DNA from: Bacillota bacterium
GTDB lineage: Bacteria > Bacillota > Clostridia > Lachnospirales > Lachnospiraceae
Direction: 5' to 3'
NCBI GenBank assembly: GCA_023392535.1
Contig: JAEVYY010000017.1
Coordinates: forward strand, 1 to 14,568
DNA length: 14,568 nucleotides
The translations under genes and the position numbers were made by a program. Positions 1-7,582 of the stretch are shown one piece after another; the stretch's first letter is position 1; the number at the start of each line of letters is the position of its first letter. Under the pieces are notes generated by a model, which was not told the origin of the DNA, did no database searches, and was given only the letters and a program-made list of their open reading frames with translations.

Positions 1-72
1 AGAGCATACAATACATGCTCTAAATACCAGCGGCATCATACAGCTGTTCATCAAACTATGTTGTGCATCCAT
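1..72 (-). repeat. Inverted type-B hairpin, cut by window edge
   Basis: This is one half of the inverted hairpin that is complete at 13037-13173; it aligns base for base at an offset of 13101, with a handful of differences. It contains the apical stem (AGAGCAT...ATGCTCT), CCAGCGGC of the upper stem, GCTGT of the middle stem and the basal arm AACTATGTTGTGCATCCAT. The other arm lies outside the window. It marks the head of the left array. Confidence 0.9.
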
Positions 73-243
73 TTTTTTGTAGGGTAAGCATGTGCAAATG
101 ATAACATCCACTACGTAATGGATTACAGTTTTAGCTCTAGACTTTAAAGCGCATTGCAAATGAACGATATTCGGTATCCAATTTATCGTAACCTAAAAGG
201 TGCAAATCCAAGCCCCCCAATTTGCACCACTACCTACCAAAAA
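73..243 (+). repeat. Array-head junction and truncated first direct unit
   Basis: Bases 73 to about 127 match 13174 to about 13228 almost perfectly: the linker of the inverted unit (GTAGGGTAAGCATGTGCAAAT) runs into a short inverted repeat ATCCA...TGGAT. The two copies then diverge for about 40 bases. From about 150 the sequence becomes the right-hand part of a direct unit (GCAAATGAACGATATTCGG) with its linker and small hairpin (GGTGCAAAT/ATTTGCACC). The left half of that unit's large hairpin is missing. The shared head indicates both arrays derive from one structured element. Confidence 0.8.
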
Positions 244-638
244 ATGGAGACCGACTATCGTTTGACGAGCAACTGTACGCAGCCGCTGGTACTTTGAGCA
301 TGTCCTCTATGCTCTTACGTACCACTGCGGTGAAGTCCAAGCGCAAGCGCGTTGCGAATGAACGATATTCGGTATCCTTTTTATCGTAACCTACCTAGCG
401 CAAATCCAACCCCCCCCATTTGCACCACTACCTACCAAAAAATGGATACCGACTATCGTTTGACGAGCAACTGTACGCAGCCGCTGGTACTTTGAGCATG
501 TCCTCTATGCTCTTACGTACCACTGCGGCGAAGTCCAAGCACAAGCGCGTTGCGAATGAACGATATTCGGTATCCATTTTATCGTAACCTACCTAGCGCA
601 AATCCAACCCCCCCATTTGCACCTCTACCTACCCAAAA

Positions 639-774
639 ATGGAGACCGACTATCGTTTGACGAGCAACTGTACGCAGCTGCTGGTACTTAGAGCATGTAT
701 TGTATGCTCTTATGTACCACTGCGGCGAAGTCCAAGCGCAAGCGCGTTGCGAATCAACGATAGTCGGTCTCCAT
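639..774 (+). repeat. Representative large hairpin of a direct (type-A) unit
   Basis: In this copy the basal arms 639-657 (ATGGAGACCGACTATCGTT) and 756-774 are perfect 19-bp complements. Moving inward there is a 5-bp middle stem GCAAC/GTTGC, a 3'-side bulge rich in GCGC, an upper stem CCGC-TGGTAC/GTACCA-CT-GCGG with a two-base bulge, and an apical stem AGAGCAT/ATGCTCT closing a 7-base loop. Most other direct copies have one or two arm mismatches. Folding was done by eye only. Confidence 0.85.
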
Positions 775-1386
775 TTTATCGTAACCTACCTAGTGCAAAT
801 CCAAGCCCCCCAATTTGCACCACCACCTACTAAAAAATGGATACTGACTATCGTTTGACGAGCAACTGTACGCAACCGCTGGTACTTTGCGCATGTTCTC
901 TATGCTCTTACGTACCACTGCGGCGAAGTCCAAGCGCAAGCGCGTTGCGAACGAACGATATTCGGTCTCCTTTTTATCGTAACCTACCTAGTGCAAATCC
1001 AAGCCCCCCTCATTTGCACCACTACCTACTAAAAAATGGATACTGACTATCGTTTAACGAGCAACTGTACGCAACCGCTGGTACTTAGAGCATGTCCTCT
1101 ATGCTCTTACGTACCACTGCGGCAAAGTCCAAGCACAAGCGCGTTGCGAACGAACGATATTCGGTCTCCATTTTATCGTAACCTACCTAGCGCAAATCCA
1201 AGCCCCTCCATTTGCACCACTACCTACCAAAAAATGGATACCGACTATCGTTTGACGAGCAACTGTACGCAGCCGCTGGTACTTTGCGCATGTTCTCTAT
1301 GCTCTTACGTACCACTGCGACGAAGTCCAAGCACAAGCACGTTGCGAACGAACGATAGTCGGTCTCCATTTTATCGTAACCTAAAA

Positions 1387-1416
1387 GGTGCAAATCAAAG
1401 CCCCCCAATTTGCACC
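1387..1416 (+). repeat. Small linker hairpin with C-rich loop (example copy)
   Basis: GGTGCAAAT (1387-1395) and ATTTGCACC (1408-1416) are perfect 9-bp complements around a 12-base loop containing six Cs. The same hairpin, often shortened to TGCAAAT/ATTTGCA or GCAAAT/ATTTGC, recurs between most large hairpins. In the right array two copies (near 13412 and 13807) read AATTATCAC instead of AATTTGCAC and lose most of the pairing. Confidence 0.8.
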
Positions 1417-1599
1417 ACTACCTACTAAAAAATGAATACCGACTATCGTTTGACGAGCAACTGTACGCAGCCGCTGGTACTTAGAGCATGTATTGTATGC
1501 TCTTATGTACCACTGCGACGAAGTCCAAGCGCAAGCGCGTTGCGAACGAACGATATTCGGTCTCCATTTTAGCGTAACCTACCTAGCGCAAATTCTATT

Positions 1600-3984
1600 T
1601 TACACAAATGCAACTGTTTCCGCATATTTTTTGATATTGGAAGCGTTGACATATTTCTTAGATGTATCTCCATTGACTACAACAAGTGTAGGCGCCTGCA
1701 TGACACCGTATCGGGTAGCAAGCTCCATATTTTCTTCTGCATCAATCAATACATATTTTTCTCCTTTTAAATATTCTTTGACCACCTTACAATTTGGACA
1801 AGTCTTCGTCGTAAACAAATATTTAACATTAGCTGGTGTTTCAATATCCACCGTGATATCTTCCTCATATTTTGACAAAGTAACAACACTTGCCACTGGT
1901 TTCTTTAAGACTGAGTCATTCAAATCATATTCTGTTCTGTTCGCATACTCTTGTAATTTCCCATCATTCCAGTTTTGTACTGGCCGATAATAACCCGTAA
2001 TTCGGCTATATACTTCTGTACCTGCTCCACAGATCGGACACTGTAATTGTTCCCCCGCAAGGTATCCATGTTCTTTACAAATGGAATAGGTCGGTGACAG
2101 TGTATAATATGGAAGTTTATAGTTTTCAGCTATTGTCTTTACTATATTTGCAGCCGCTTTCCAATCTGGTAGCTTCTCTCCTAAAAATGCATGAAATACT
2201 GTCCCTGATGTATACAACGTCTGTAAGCCATCCTGGATATCTAAAGCATCAAAGATATCGGTAGAATAATCGACTGGTAAATGGGAGGAGTTCGTATAGT
2301 ATGGTGTATCCCCCTGATTTCCAGCCGTCTTAATCGCCGGCCATTTCTCTTTATCATGCTTTGCAAGACGATACGTAGTGCTTTCAGCAGGTGTAGCTTC
2401 CAAATTATAGAGATCGCCGTACTCCTCTTGATAATCGGATAATCGGCTCCGCATATGGTTCAGTACTTCCTTTGAAAACTCCTGTGTTTTCGCCTCTGTC
2501 ATATCTGCCCGAAGCCAATTTGCATTCAGTCCCGCTTCATTCATGCCAATCAGACCTATTGTTGAAAAATGGTTTTCAAAACTTCCAAGATAACGCTTTG
2601 TATATGGGTATAATCCTTCTTCTAATAATTTAGATATCACACCTCTTTTAATCTTTAGTGAGCGTGCTGATATATCCATCATGCGATTCAATCTTTTATA
2701 GAAATCATCCTTTGTTGTAGAAAGATAAGCAATTCTTGGCATGTTGATCGTAACCACACCAACACTACCTGTACTCTCACCGGAACCGAAAAATCCACCC
2801 GTCTTTTTACGTAATTCTCTAAGGTCAAGACGCAGTCTGCAACACATACTTCGTACATCACTTGGCTCCATATCAGAATTAATATAATTGGAAAAATAAG
2901 GAGTTCCGTATTTTGATGTCATCTCAAATAACAACCGATTATTTTCATTATCGGACCAATCGAAATCTTTGGTGATAGAATAAGTAGGAATCGGATACTG
3001 AAAACCGCGCCCATTTGCATCTCCTTCAATCATTGTTTCGATAAACGCCTTATTCACCATATCCATTTCTATTTTACAATCTTTATATTTAAAGTTCATC
3101 TCCTTACCGCCAATAATTGCTGGTAACTCTGCAAGATCATTGGGAACTGTCCAATCTAATGTAATATTAGAAAATGGAGCTTGTGTTCCCCAGCGGCTTG
3201 GTGTATTGACTCCATAAATAAAAGCCTCTATACATTTTTTTACTTCCTGATAAGATAAATGATCCACTTTGACAAATGGCGCAAGATACGTATCAAAAGA
3301 AGAAAATGCCTGTGCCCCTGCCCACTCATTTTGCATGATTCCCAGGAAATTAACCATCTGGTTACACAATACAGACAAATGTCTTGCAGGTGCAGATGTG
3401 ATTTTACCTGTGATCCCTCCAAGTCCTTCCTGAATCAGCTGTTTCAATGACCAACCAGCGCAATATCCCGTCAGCATAGACAAATCATGGATATGTATAT
3501 CGCCATTTCTATGCGCTTCTGCGATTTCTTCATCATAAACTTCCGATAGCCAGTAATTAGCTGTCACCGCTCCAGAATTACTCAAAATCAGACCTCCAAC
3601 AGAATAGGTTACTGTTGAATTCTCTTTTACACGCCAATCCTCTACTTTTACATAGTTATTTACTACCTCTTTATAATCCAATATCGTTGATTTCATTGTT
3701 CTTATCTTTTCTCTTTGCTTGCGATAAAGAATGTAGGCTTTGGCTGCTTCTGCATAGCCTGTCTGCTCTAAAACTTTCTCAACGCAATCCTGAATATCTT
3801 CCACATGTATTGATCCGCTCTTTACCTTATTCTGAAACTCAGCAGTTACTCTAAGTGCCAATAAATCTACAATATCGTTATTATATTGTACCTCCGTCGC
3901 ATTAAAAGCTTTCATGATTGCATCGTTAATTTTAGTTAAATTAAATCCTGTATCTCTCCCATCCCTTTTGATAACGCTAAACAT
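1600..3984 (-). CDS. nrdD: Anaerobic (class III) ribonucleoside-triphosphate reductase with C-terminal glutaredoxin-like domain
   Basis: The protein has 794 aa. It reduces ribonucleoside triphosphates to deoxynucleotides without oxygen, using a glycyl radical. An ATP-cone covers about residues 1-95 (IKRDGR start). The catalytic barrel includes C174 (GYCAGW), the radical cysteine region C381/C382 (MCCRLR) and NLEATPAEST near 527-536. A zinc site is suggested by C636, H639, C649 and C652, followed by the glycyl-radical loop RITGYYRP with G664. Residues about 720-794 form a thioredoxin/glutaredoxin-fold domain with CPNC (729-732) and a cis-proline-type QAPT (763-766). This arrangement suggests a thiol-reduced enzyme rather than a formate-dependent one (inference). 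The start ATG has AAGGGAGA about 6 nt upstream. A promoter and two NrdR boxes lie at 4058-4141. The activase gene nrdG, often next to nrdD, is not in the window; the stop codon is followed almost at once by the repeat array. Confidence 0.96.
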   Translation of the reverse strand: MFSVIKRDGRDTGFNLTKINDAIMKAFNATEVQYNNDIVDLLALRVTAEFQNKVKSGSIHVEDIQDCVEKVLEQTGYAEAAKAYILYRKQREKIRTMKSTILDYKEVVNNYVKVEDWRVKENSTVTYSVGGLILSNSGAVTANYWLSEVYDEEIAEAHRNGDIHIHDLSMLTGYCAGWSLKQLIQEGLGGITGKITSAPARHLSVLCNQMVNFLGIMQNEWAGAQAFSSFDTYLAPFVKVDHLSYQEVKKCIEAFIYGVNTPSRWGTQAPFSNITLDWTVPNDLAELPAIIGGKEMNFKYKDCKIEMDMVNKAFIETMIEGDANGRGFQYPIPTYSITKDFDWSDNENNRLLFEMTSKYGTPYFSNYINSDMEPSDVRSMCCRLRLDLRELRKKTGGFFGSGESTGSVGVVTINMPRIAYLSTTKDDFYKRLNRMMDISARSLKIKRGVISKLLEEGLYPYTKRYLGSFENHFSTIGLIGMNEAGLNANWLRADMTEAKTQEFSKEVLNHMRSRLSDYQEEYGDLYNLEATPAESTTYRLAKHDKEKWPAIKTAGNQGDTPYYTNSSHLPVDYSTDIFDALDIQDGLQTLYTSGTVFHAFLGEKLPDWKAAANIVKTIAENYKLPYYTLSPTYSICKEHGYLAGEQLQCPICGAGTEVYSRITGYYRPVQNWNDGKLQEYANRTEYDLNDSVLKKPVASVVTLSKYEEDITVDIETPANVKYLFTTKTCPNCKVVKEYLKGEKYVLIDAEENMELATRYGVMQAPTLVVVNGDTSKKYVNASNIKKYAETVAFV

Positions 3985-4057
3985 ACATTCTCCCTTCTCA
4001 TATCGAATTCCCGCTCATATCTTGTTTACATAAAATGTCAAATTCACCATTATTGAT

Positions 4058-4086
4058 ATTGTAACATCATCACTTTTCAAAGTCAA
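4058..4086 (-). promoter_or_regulatory. nrdD promoter
   Basis: On the minus strand, -35 TTGACT (4081-4086) and -10 TACAAT (4058-4063) are 17 bp apart. This leaves a leader of about 65 nt before the nrdD ATG. A second possible promoter closer to the gene has TTGACA (4036-4041) and a weaker TATGAG (4014-4019), spacing 16. Confidence 0.7.
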
Positions 4087-4093
4087 TCCGCAA

Positions 4094-4141
4094 ACACTAC
4101 ATATTGTGTCCGCAAATATTTGGCATCCTAATATATAGTGT
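4094..4141. promoter_or_regulatory. Tandem NrdR boxes upstream of nrdD
   Basis: Box 1, ACACTACATATTGTGT (4094-4109), fits the 16-bp NrdR consensus closely. Box 2, TCCTAATATATAGTGT (4126-4141), has a good TATATAGTGT right half and a degenerate left half. The gap is 16 bp (32 bp centre to centre, about three helical turns), the spacing known for NrdR, the ATP/dATP-sensing repressor of ribonucleotide reductase genes. They sit just upstream of the -35 element. Confidence 0.85.
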
Positions 4142-4172
4142 TTTTCGTAATTTTTTTCGTACAACTTTACCT

Positions 4173-4209
4173 AAAAAAGCAGAAGAAATTTGGTATATTT
4201 CCCCTGCTT
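4173..4209 (-). terminator. Rho-independent terminator after the TPR lipoprotein gene
   Basis: On the minus strand a 13-bp stem (4197-4209 with 4177-4189; AAGCAG...CTGCTT plus GGGAAAT/ATTTCTT with two G-U pairs) and 7-base loop runs into TTTTTT (4178-4173). It lies 54 bp past the stop codon and separates this transcript from the nrdD regulatory region. Confidence 0.75.
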
Positions 4210-4262
4210 CCACGCAAATACTGTGACTATTTTCCTATTTCAATTTTCTGTTTATTTACATT

Positions 4263-5315
4263 CTATCTGGTCTGTAAAAATTCATATTCTCGTAACGCCT
4301 TCTTATCGTCAGGATATGATTTGAGATATTTCTCCATATTAACGGTAGCTTGCTTATACTCACCCAAGAATTCATAGACAACAATCTCATTATATAGTAA
4401 TGTTTGTATCATATTGTTGTTTTCTATTGCGAGCGCTGATTGAAAAGCTTCTAATGCTGCCTGATAATCCTCCATCTTCATTTTACATAAACCTAATTGA
4501 TTATAAACTTCAACCTGCGTTTTATCATTTTTCAGATAGTTCAGGTATACGCTGCTGGCATAATTATAATCTCCCAGGACCTCATATGTCCTGCCCAACA
4601 TCAGAATTACATCCGCATTGCCTGCAGACTCCGTTCTGGCTTCTTCCAACAAATTCCTCGCGCTGTCATAATCCTGCAGATAAAAACTAATCCTCCCTTT
4701 ATCAAATTTAGACATGCCTTCACTGTTATGATCCAGTAAATCCTTAAGATACTTTTTCCCTTCTTCTTCATAACCATTCCGCTCAAAACTTAGATAAATA
4801 TTAATATACATATCATAATTTGTCTTCGCCAGTTTCATTGCTTCATTAAAATCAGAGACAGCCGCATCATATTCATCATTGTCCAGTTCCACACAACCGC
4901 GAAGATAATAAGCATCTGTTCCTTTTGGCTTCAATGCAATAATAGAACTGTAAATCTGAATCGCTTTTTTCAACTCACCAGTTTTATAATATGCCGTTGC
5001 CAGGTAATAGTCGATGTCATAAGAGATACTGTCTGGTCCGTTCTTACTATATGATATCGCTTTTAATAGAGCTTCTTTTGCATCCTCATATTGTGTTAGC
5101 CCCATATAAGCAATCCCTTGACCCCTATACACTAGCTGTTGATCCTCACTATTGACAAGCGCCTTCTCAAAACAATCCAACGCTCCCGTATAATCAAGCT
5201 TTTGAATTGCCATCATACCTTCATCTATATTCACACGCTTTTTATGTAAACCGCATCCTGTAAGCATGAACATCATACTCAATAAAAGGATTATCATCCT
5301 GCCTGTTCTTCTCAC
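4263..5315 (-). CDS. TPR-repeat lipoprotein
   Basis: This is a 350-aa exported lipoprotein of unassigned function, probably anchored on the outer face of the membrane. The signal peptide MIILLLSMMFMLTGC ends in lipobox LTGC, with the modified cysteine at residue 21. About nine tetratricopeptide repeats fill the rest (for example IAYMGLTQYEDAKEALLKAI, LATAYYKTGELKKAIQIYSS, LGLCKMKMEDYQAALEAFQS), so it should act as a protein-binding scaffold. I chose the GTG start at 5315 because GGGAGG lies 7 nt upstream. A frame extending to 5363 would need a TTG that falls upstream of the predicted transcription start. It has its own promoter (5354-5382) and terminator (4173-4209), so it appears monocistronic. 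No partner is evident from the neighbours. Confidence 0.88.
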   Translation of the reverse strand: MRRTGRMIILLLSMMFMLTGCGLHKKRVNIDEGMMAIQKLDYTGALDCFEKALVNSEDQQLVYRGQGIAYMGLTQYEDAKEALLKAISYSKNGPDSISYDIDYYLATAYYKTGELKKAIQIYSSIIALKPKGTDAYYLRGCVELDNDEYDAAVSDFNEAMKLAKTNYDMYINIYLSFERNGYEEEGKKYLKDLLDHNSEGMSKFDKGRISFYLQDYDSARNLLEEARTESAGNADVILMLGRTYEVLGDYNYASSVYLNYLKNDKTQVEVYNQLGLCKMKMEDYQAALEAFQSALAIENNNMIQTLLYNEIVVYEFLGEYKQATVNMEKYLKSYPDDKKALREYEFLQTR

Positions 5316-5353
5316 GATTTTACCTCCCGTTTTTATCTTGCTCCAATAGGAAC

Positions 5354-5382
5354 AGTATAACAAACTTTTCTACGATTGTCAT
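5354..5382 (-). promoter_or_regulatory. Promoter of the TPR lipoprotein gene
   Basis: The minus strand shows -35 ATGACA (5377-5382), a 17-bp spacer and -10 TATACT (5354-5359). Transcription should begin near 5347, about 30 nt before the GTG start, which supports that start choice. Confidence 0.7.
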
Positions 5383-5436
5383 ATATTATCTGTCTCTAAA
5401 TAGTGTTAAATTACTATTTTATAAATATGATGGATC

Positions 5437-5445
5437 TGTTAGAAT
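5437..5445 (+). promoter_or_regulatory. Possible extended -10 promoter of the racemase-GNAT unit
   Basis: TGTTAGAAT (TGn plus TAGAAT) lies about 55 bp before the racemase ATG, but no good -35 is seen at the expected distance. It lies in the 186-bp divergent region shared with the TPR gene. Confidence 0.35.
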
Positions 5446-5501
5446 ACGGATAGAAACCAGTTTCAGATAATGCAATAAATAACATTTCAAGGGGGATAAT
5501 C

Positions 5502-6200
5502 ATGAAAAAGTTAGGAATTCTTGGTGGGATGGGACCCGAATCAACTCTGCTCTATTACAAAGAAATTGTCTCTGAATATAAAAAGAAAGATAAAAATGGA
5601 TATTTTCCTGACTTGACAATAGAAACGGTTAATATGTATCAAATGTTGGGATTTTGCAAAGCAAAGCAATTTGAGGAATTAGCGAATTATTTGTTGCATG
5701 GAATTTATAACTTAGAAAAATCTGGAGCTGATTTTGTTGTTATGGCTTCTAATACACCTCATGTTGTTTTTGATATTCTAGAAAAAAGAGCGAACCTTCC
5801 ATTACTAAGCATAGTAGAGCCTACTTACCAGGTAATCAAATTAAACGGCTTTAAAAGAGTAGCATGGCTTGGTACCAAATTTACTATGGAAGATCCATTT
5901 TTCAAAAAACAGTTTATAGAAAATGGTATTACGATAGTAACTCCAAACGAAAAAGAAAGAAATTTTATTGATCAAGTAATCGCTGAAGAATTGGAGTTTG
6001 GTATCATAAATAAAAAATCTAAAAGTATAATTGATCGTATCATCCATGATTTAATTTCCAGGGATCATATCGATGCTATTATTATAGGATGTACAGAGCT
6101 GCCATTGATGTATCCTAACAGCGAAGATATACCTGTACCTGCATTTGATACATTAAAATATCATATACATGGAATTATTGAGTATATGTTTAAGGAGTAA
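5502..6200 (+). CDS. Aspartate/glutamate racemase family protein
   Basis: The protein has 232 aa, normal length for the cytoplasmic, PLP-independent Asp/Glu racemase family that interconverts L- and D-acidic amino acids by a two-base mechanism. The N-terminal KLGILGGMGPEST motif and the second catalytic cysteine C197 in IIGCTEL are clear. The first catalytic position is serine (S83 in MASNTPH) instead of the usual cysteine of PCNT-type enzymes. E. coli YgeA (L-Asp/Glu-specific racemase) also lacks that cysteine and has threonine at the matching site, so activity may be one-sided, altered in specificity, or absent. RBS AAGGGGGAT precedes the ATG by a few bases. The GNAT gene follows after a single base. 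The exact substrate cannot be told from sequence; D-aspartate supply for the cell wall is one possibility only. Confidence 0.88.
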   Translation: MKKLGILGGMGPESTLLYYKEIVSEYKKKDKNGYFPDLTIETVNMYQMLGFCKAKQFEELANYLLHGIYNLEKSGADFVVMASNTPHVVFDILEKRANLPLLSIVEPTYQVIKLNGFKRVAWLGTKFTMEDPFFKKQFIENGITIVTPNEKERNFIDQVIAEELEFGIINKKSKSIIDRIIHDLISRDHIDAIIIGCTELPLMYPNSEDIPVPAFDTLKYHIHGIIEYMFKE

Positions 6201-6201
6201 T

Positions 6202-6666
6202 ATGTTTTCCATTCATAATTACGAAGAAAAATTTTATAGTTGCTTGATACAGTTTTTACAAGAATGTTTACCCCAATCAGAAAGAAAATTAGAATTAAAT
6301 GGATGCCATCAAATATATAGTGATATAAATGACTCTTTTCAATATTTTTATTGTCTGTTTGACGGAAAAAATATAATTGGTACGGTTGGTCTAAAACATT
6401 TGGATATTGAAAAATGTGAGTTGAAATCATTGTATCTTTTTAAAAAATACCATGGCAAAAGATTAGGATATCAATTGCTACAGACAATTATATGGAAAGC
6501 AAAGCAGGATAACTATAAAGAAATGTATCTTGACACATTGTCATCGAGTCAAAGAGCTATTTCACTATATAAAAAGATGGGCTTCCTAAAAACAGAAAGA
6601 TATAATATGAATTATACTGCTGATGTATTCATGGTTTTAAAACTTGGCGATGAATTCAAAAAATAG
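6202..6666 (+). CDS. GNAT-family N-acetyltransferase
   Basis: A 154-aa acetyl-CoA-dependent acyltransferase; the substrate is unknown. The acetyl-CoA loop is a variant motif A, YHGKRLGYQLL (about residues 83-93), where the middle glycine of the usual RGxGxG is arginine. The C-terminal signature AISLYKKMGF (119-128) is typical. The ATG at 6202 is preferred over an upstream in-frame ATG at 6169 because AAGGAG (6192-6197) sits just before it, inside the last codons of the racemase gene. The racemase stop ends at 6200, so the two genes are almost certainly translationally coupled. The pairing suggests action on an amino acid or peptide, but that is inference. No terminator is visible in the 39 bp before the convergent tcdA gene. 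Confidence 0.88.
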   Translation: MFSIHNYEEKFYSCLIQFLQECLPQSERKLELNGCHQIYSDINDSFQYFYCLFDGKNIIGTVGLKHLDIEKCELKSLYLFKKYHGKRLGYQLLQTIIWKAKQDNYKEMYLDTLSSSQRAISLYKKMGFLKTERYNMNYTADVFMVLKLGDEFKK

Positions 6667-6705
6667 CCATACTTGACGCGCTCTCATCTACTAATTCATT
6701 TTGTT

Positions 6706-7464
6706 CTACCTGACTCCTGCTATGTCTTTGATTACTTCTCCTGCCATAATCAAACCTGCCACAGATGGAACAAATGCATTGCTTCCTGGTATTGCTCTTC
6801 GCGAAGTACAGGTTCTGACTGCTCCTGGTGGGCAGATACAGTTCCCTTTACAGCTGTTTTCTATATCTTCGATTGGTTTTCTTGCAATTTCTTTTGAATA
6901 TACAACTTTCAGATCTTTTATTCCCCGAACCTTTAACTCTTTTCTCATTACTTTTGCCAATGGGCATATACTTGTCTTAAAAATATCGGCTACCTCAAAC
7001 ATGGTCGGATCCAATTTATTTCCTGCTCCCATACAACTTATAATCGGTGTTTTGCATTTTTTTGCCTGCATTACGAGTTCTATCTTAGCGGTTACGGTAT
7101 CAACAGCATCCACAATATAATCATATTGCGTAAAATCAAATTCATCTGCATGCTCTGGTAGATAAAAACAAGTGTGTGTAAACACGGAAGCCTTAGGATT
7201 GATCTCTAAAATACGCTCTTTCATTACATCCACTTTTTGTTTTCCTACCGTTTTTCTTGTAGCAATAATCTGTCTGTTGATATTCGTAAGACATACCTTA
7301 TCATCATCGATAATTGTAATTGTTCCCACACCACTTCTGGCAAGTGCTTCCACGGTATATCCACCTACGCCTCCAATTCCAAAAACTGCTACCCGGGCAT
7401 TTGATAATTTCTTCATAGCATCGGCCCCTAATAATATTTCGGTTCTTGAAAATTGATTTAACAT
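6706..7464 (-). CDS. tcdA: tRNA threonylcarbamoyladenosine dehydratase
   Basis: A 252-aa E1-like (ThiF/MoeB) enzyme matching TcdA (YgdL/CsdL), which uses ATP to cyclise t6A at position 37 of ANN-decoding tRNAs into ct6A. The Rossmann nucleotide loop VFGIGGVGG is at residues 27-35, followed by the acidic IIDDD (51-55), NINRQ (61-65) and DAVDTVTAK (119-127). The family-typical tail is GSNAFVPSVAGLIMAGEVI. Cysteine-rich CKGNCICPPG (about 205-214) replaces a longer loop. Length is close to the E. coli protein. The RBS AAGGAG lies about 8 nt before the ATG, and a promoter is at 7505-7533, so it is probably transcribed alone. It ends convergently with the GNAT gene. Confidence 0.93.
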   Translation of the reverse strand: MLNQFSRTEILLGADAMKKLSNARVAVFGIGGVGGYTVEALARSGVGTITIIDDDKVCLTNINRQIIATRKTVGKQKVDVMKERILEINPKASVFTHTCFYLPEHADEFDFTQYDYIVDAVDTVTAKIELVMQAKKCKTPIISCMGAGNKLDPTMFEVADIFKTSICPLAKVMRKELKVRGIKDLKVVYSKEIARKPIEDIENSCKGNCICPPGAVRTCTSRRAIPGSNAFVPSVAGLIMAGEVIKDIAGVR

Positions 7465-7504
7465 TAATTTTGCTCCTTTTTCACTTGCACTTTTATTCTG
7501 CTAT

Positions 7505-7533
7505 AGTATAACAATCTTACCCTTACTTTTCAA
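7505..7533 (-). promoter_or_regulatory. tcdA promoter
   Basis: On the minus strand, -35 TTGAAA (7528-7533), a 17-bp spacer and -10 TATACT (7505-7510) lie about 40 bp upstream of the tcdA ATG. Confidence 0.7.
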
Positions 7534-7541
7534 TCTTTTTT

Positions 7542-7558
7542 CCTAGTTATTTACTAGG
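7542..7558. repeat. Short palindrome upstream of the tcdA promoter
   Basis: CCTAGT TATTT ACTAGG is a perfect 6-bp inverted repeat. On the plus strand the T-run precedes it, and on the minus strand an A-run follows it, so it is not a standard terminator for the M56 gene. It could be an operator or a weak stop between blaR1-like and tcdA; its role is unknown. Confidence 0.35.
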
Positions 7559-7582
7559 CATTAAATGTCAAAAGTCATTACT

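Larger units (their letters stand above)
1..1593 (+). repeat. Left tandem array of ~198-bp double-hairpin units
   Basis: Seven complete direct units begin at 244, 442, 639, 837, 1036, 1234 and 1432 (each at the ATGGA/ATGAA of the left basal arm), spaced 197-199 bp. They follow a truncated unit and an inverted head hairpin. Each unit contains a ~136-bp imperfect hairpin and then a small hairpin in the linker. The units are very alike but differ in the apical loop (GTCCTCT, GTATTGT, GTTCTCT), in the arm base T/G at position 6, and in the linker (CCTACCTAG versus CCTAAAAGG). The array stops at about 1593, inside the 5' arm of a small hairpin, six bases before the nrdD stop codon on the other strand. 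Frames are interrupted by different stops in different copies, so I read it as non-coding. The family is not recognised. Base composition is visibly richer in G+C than the flanking genes. Confidence 0.95.

Noticed and set aside
639..1428. Small repeated proteins encoded by the array
   Set aside because: Frames exist because the period is a multiple of three. Stops and frameshifts differ between copies, there is no ribosome binding site before the ATGs (only an A-run), and base variation follows stem pairing, not codons.
1..1593. CRISPR array
   Set aside because: The repeated unit is the full ~198 bp with no unique spacers; the linker is itself repeated and hairpin-forming, and no cas genes are present.
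5316..5363. Longer N-terminus for the TPR lipoprotein
   Set aside because: It starts at a TTG overlapping the upstream promoter region and would place the lipobox signal peptide too far from the N-terminus; the GTG at 5315 has a strong ribosome binding site.
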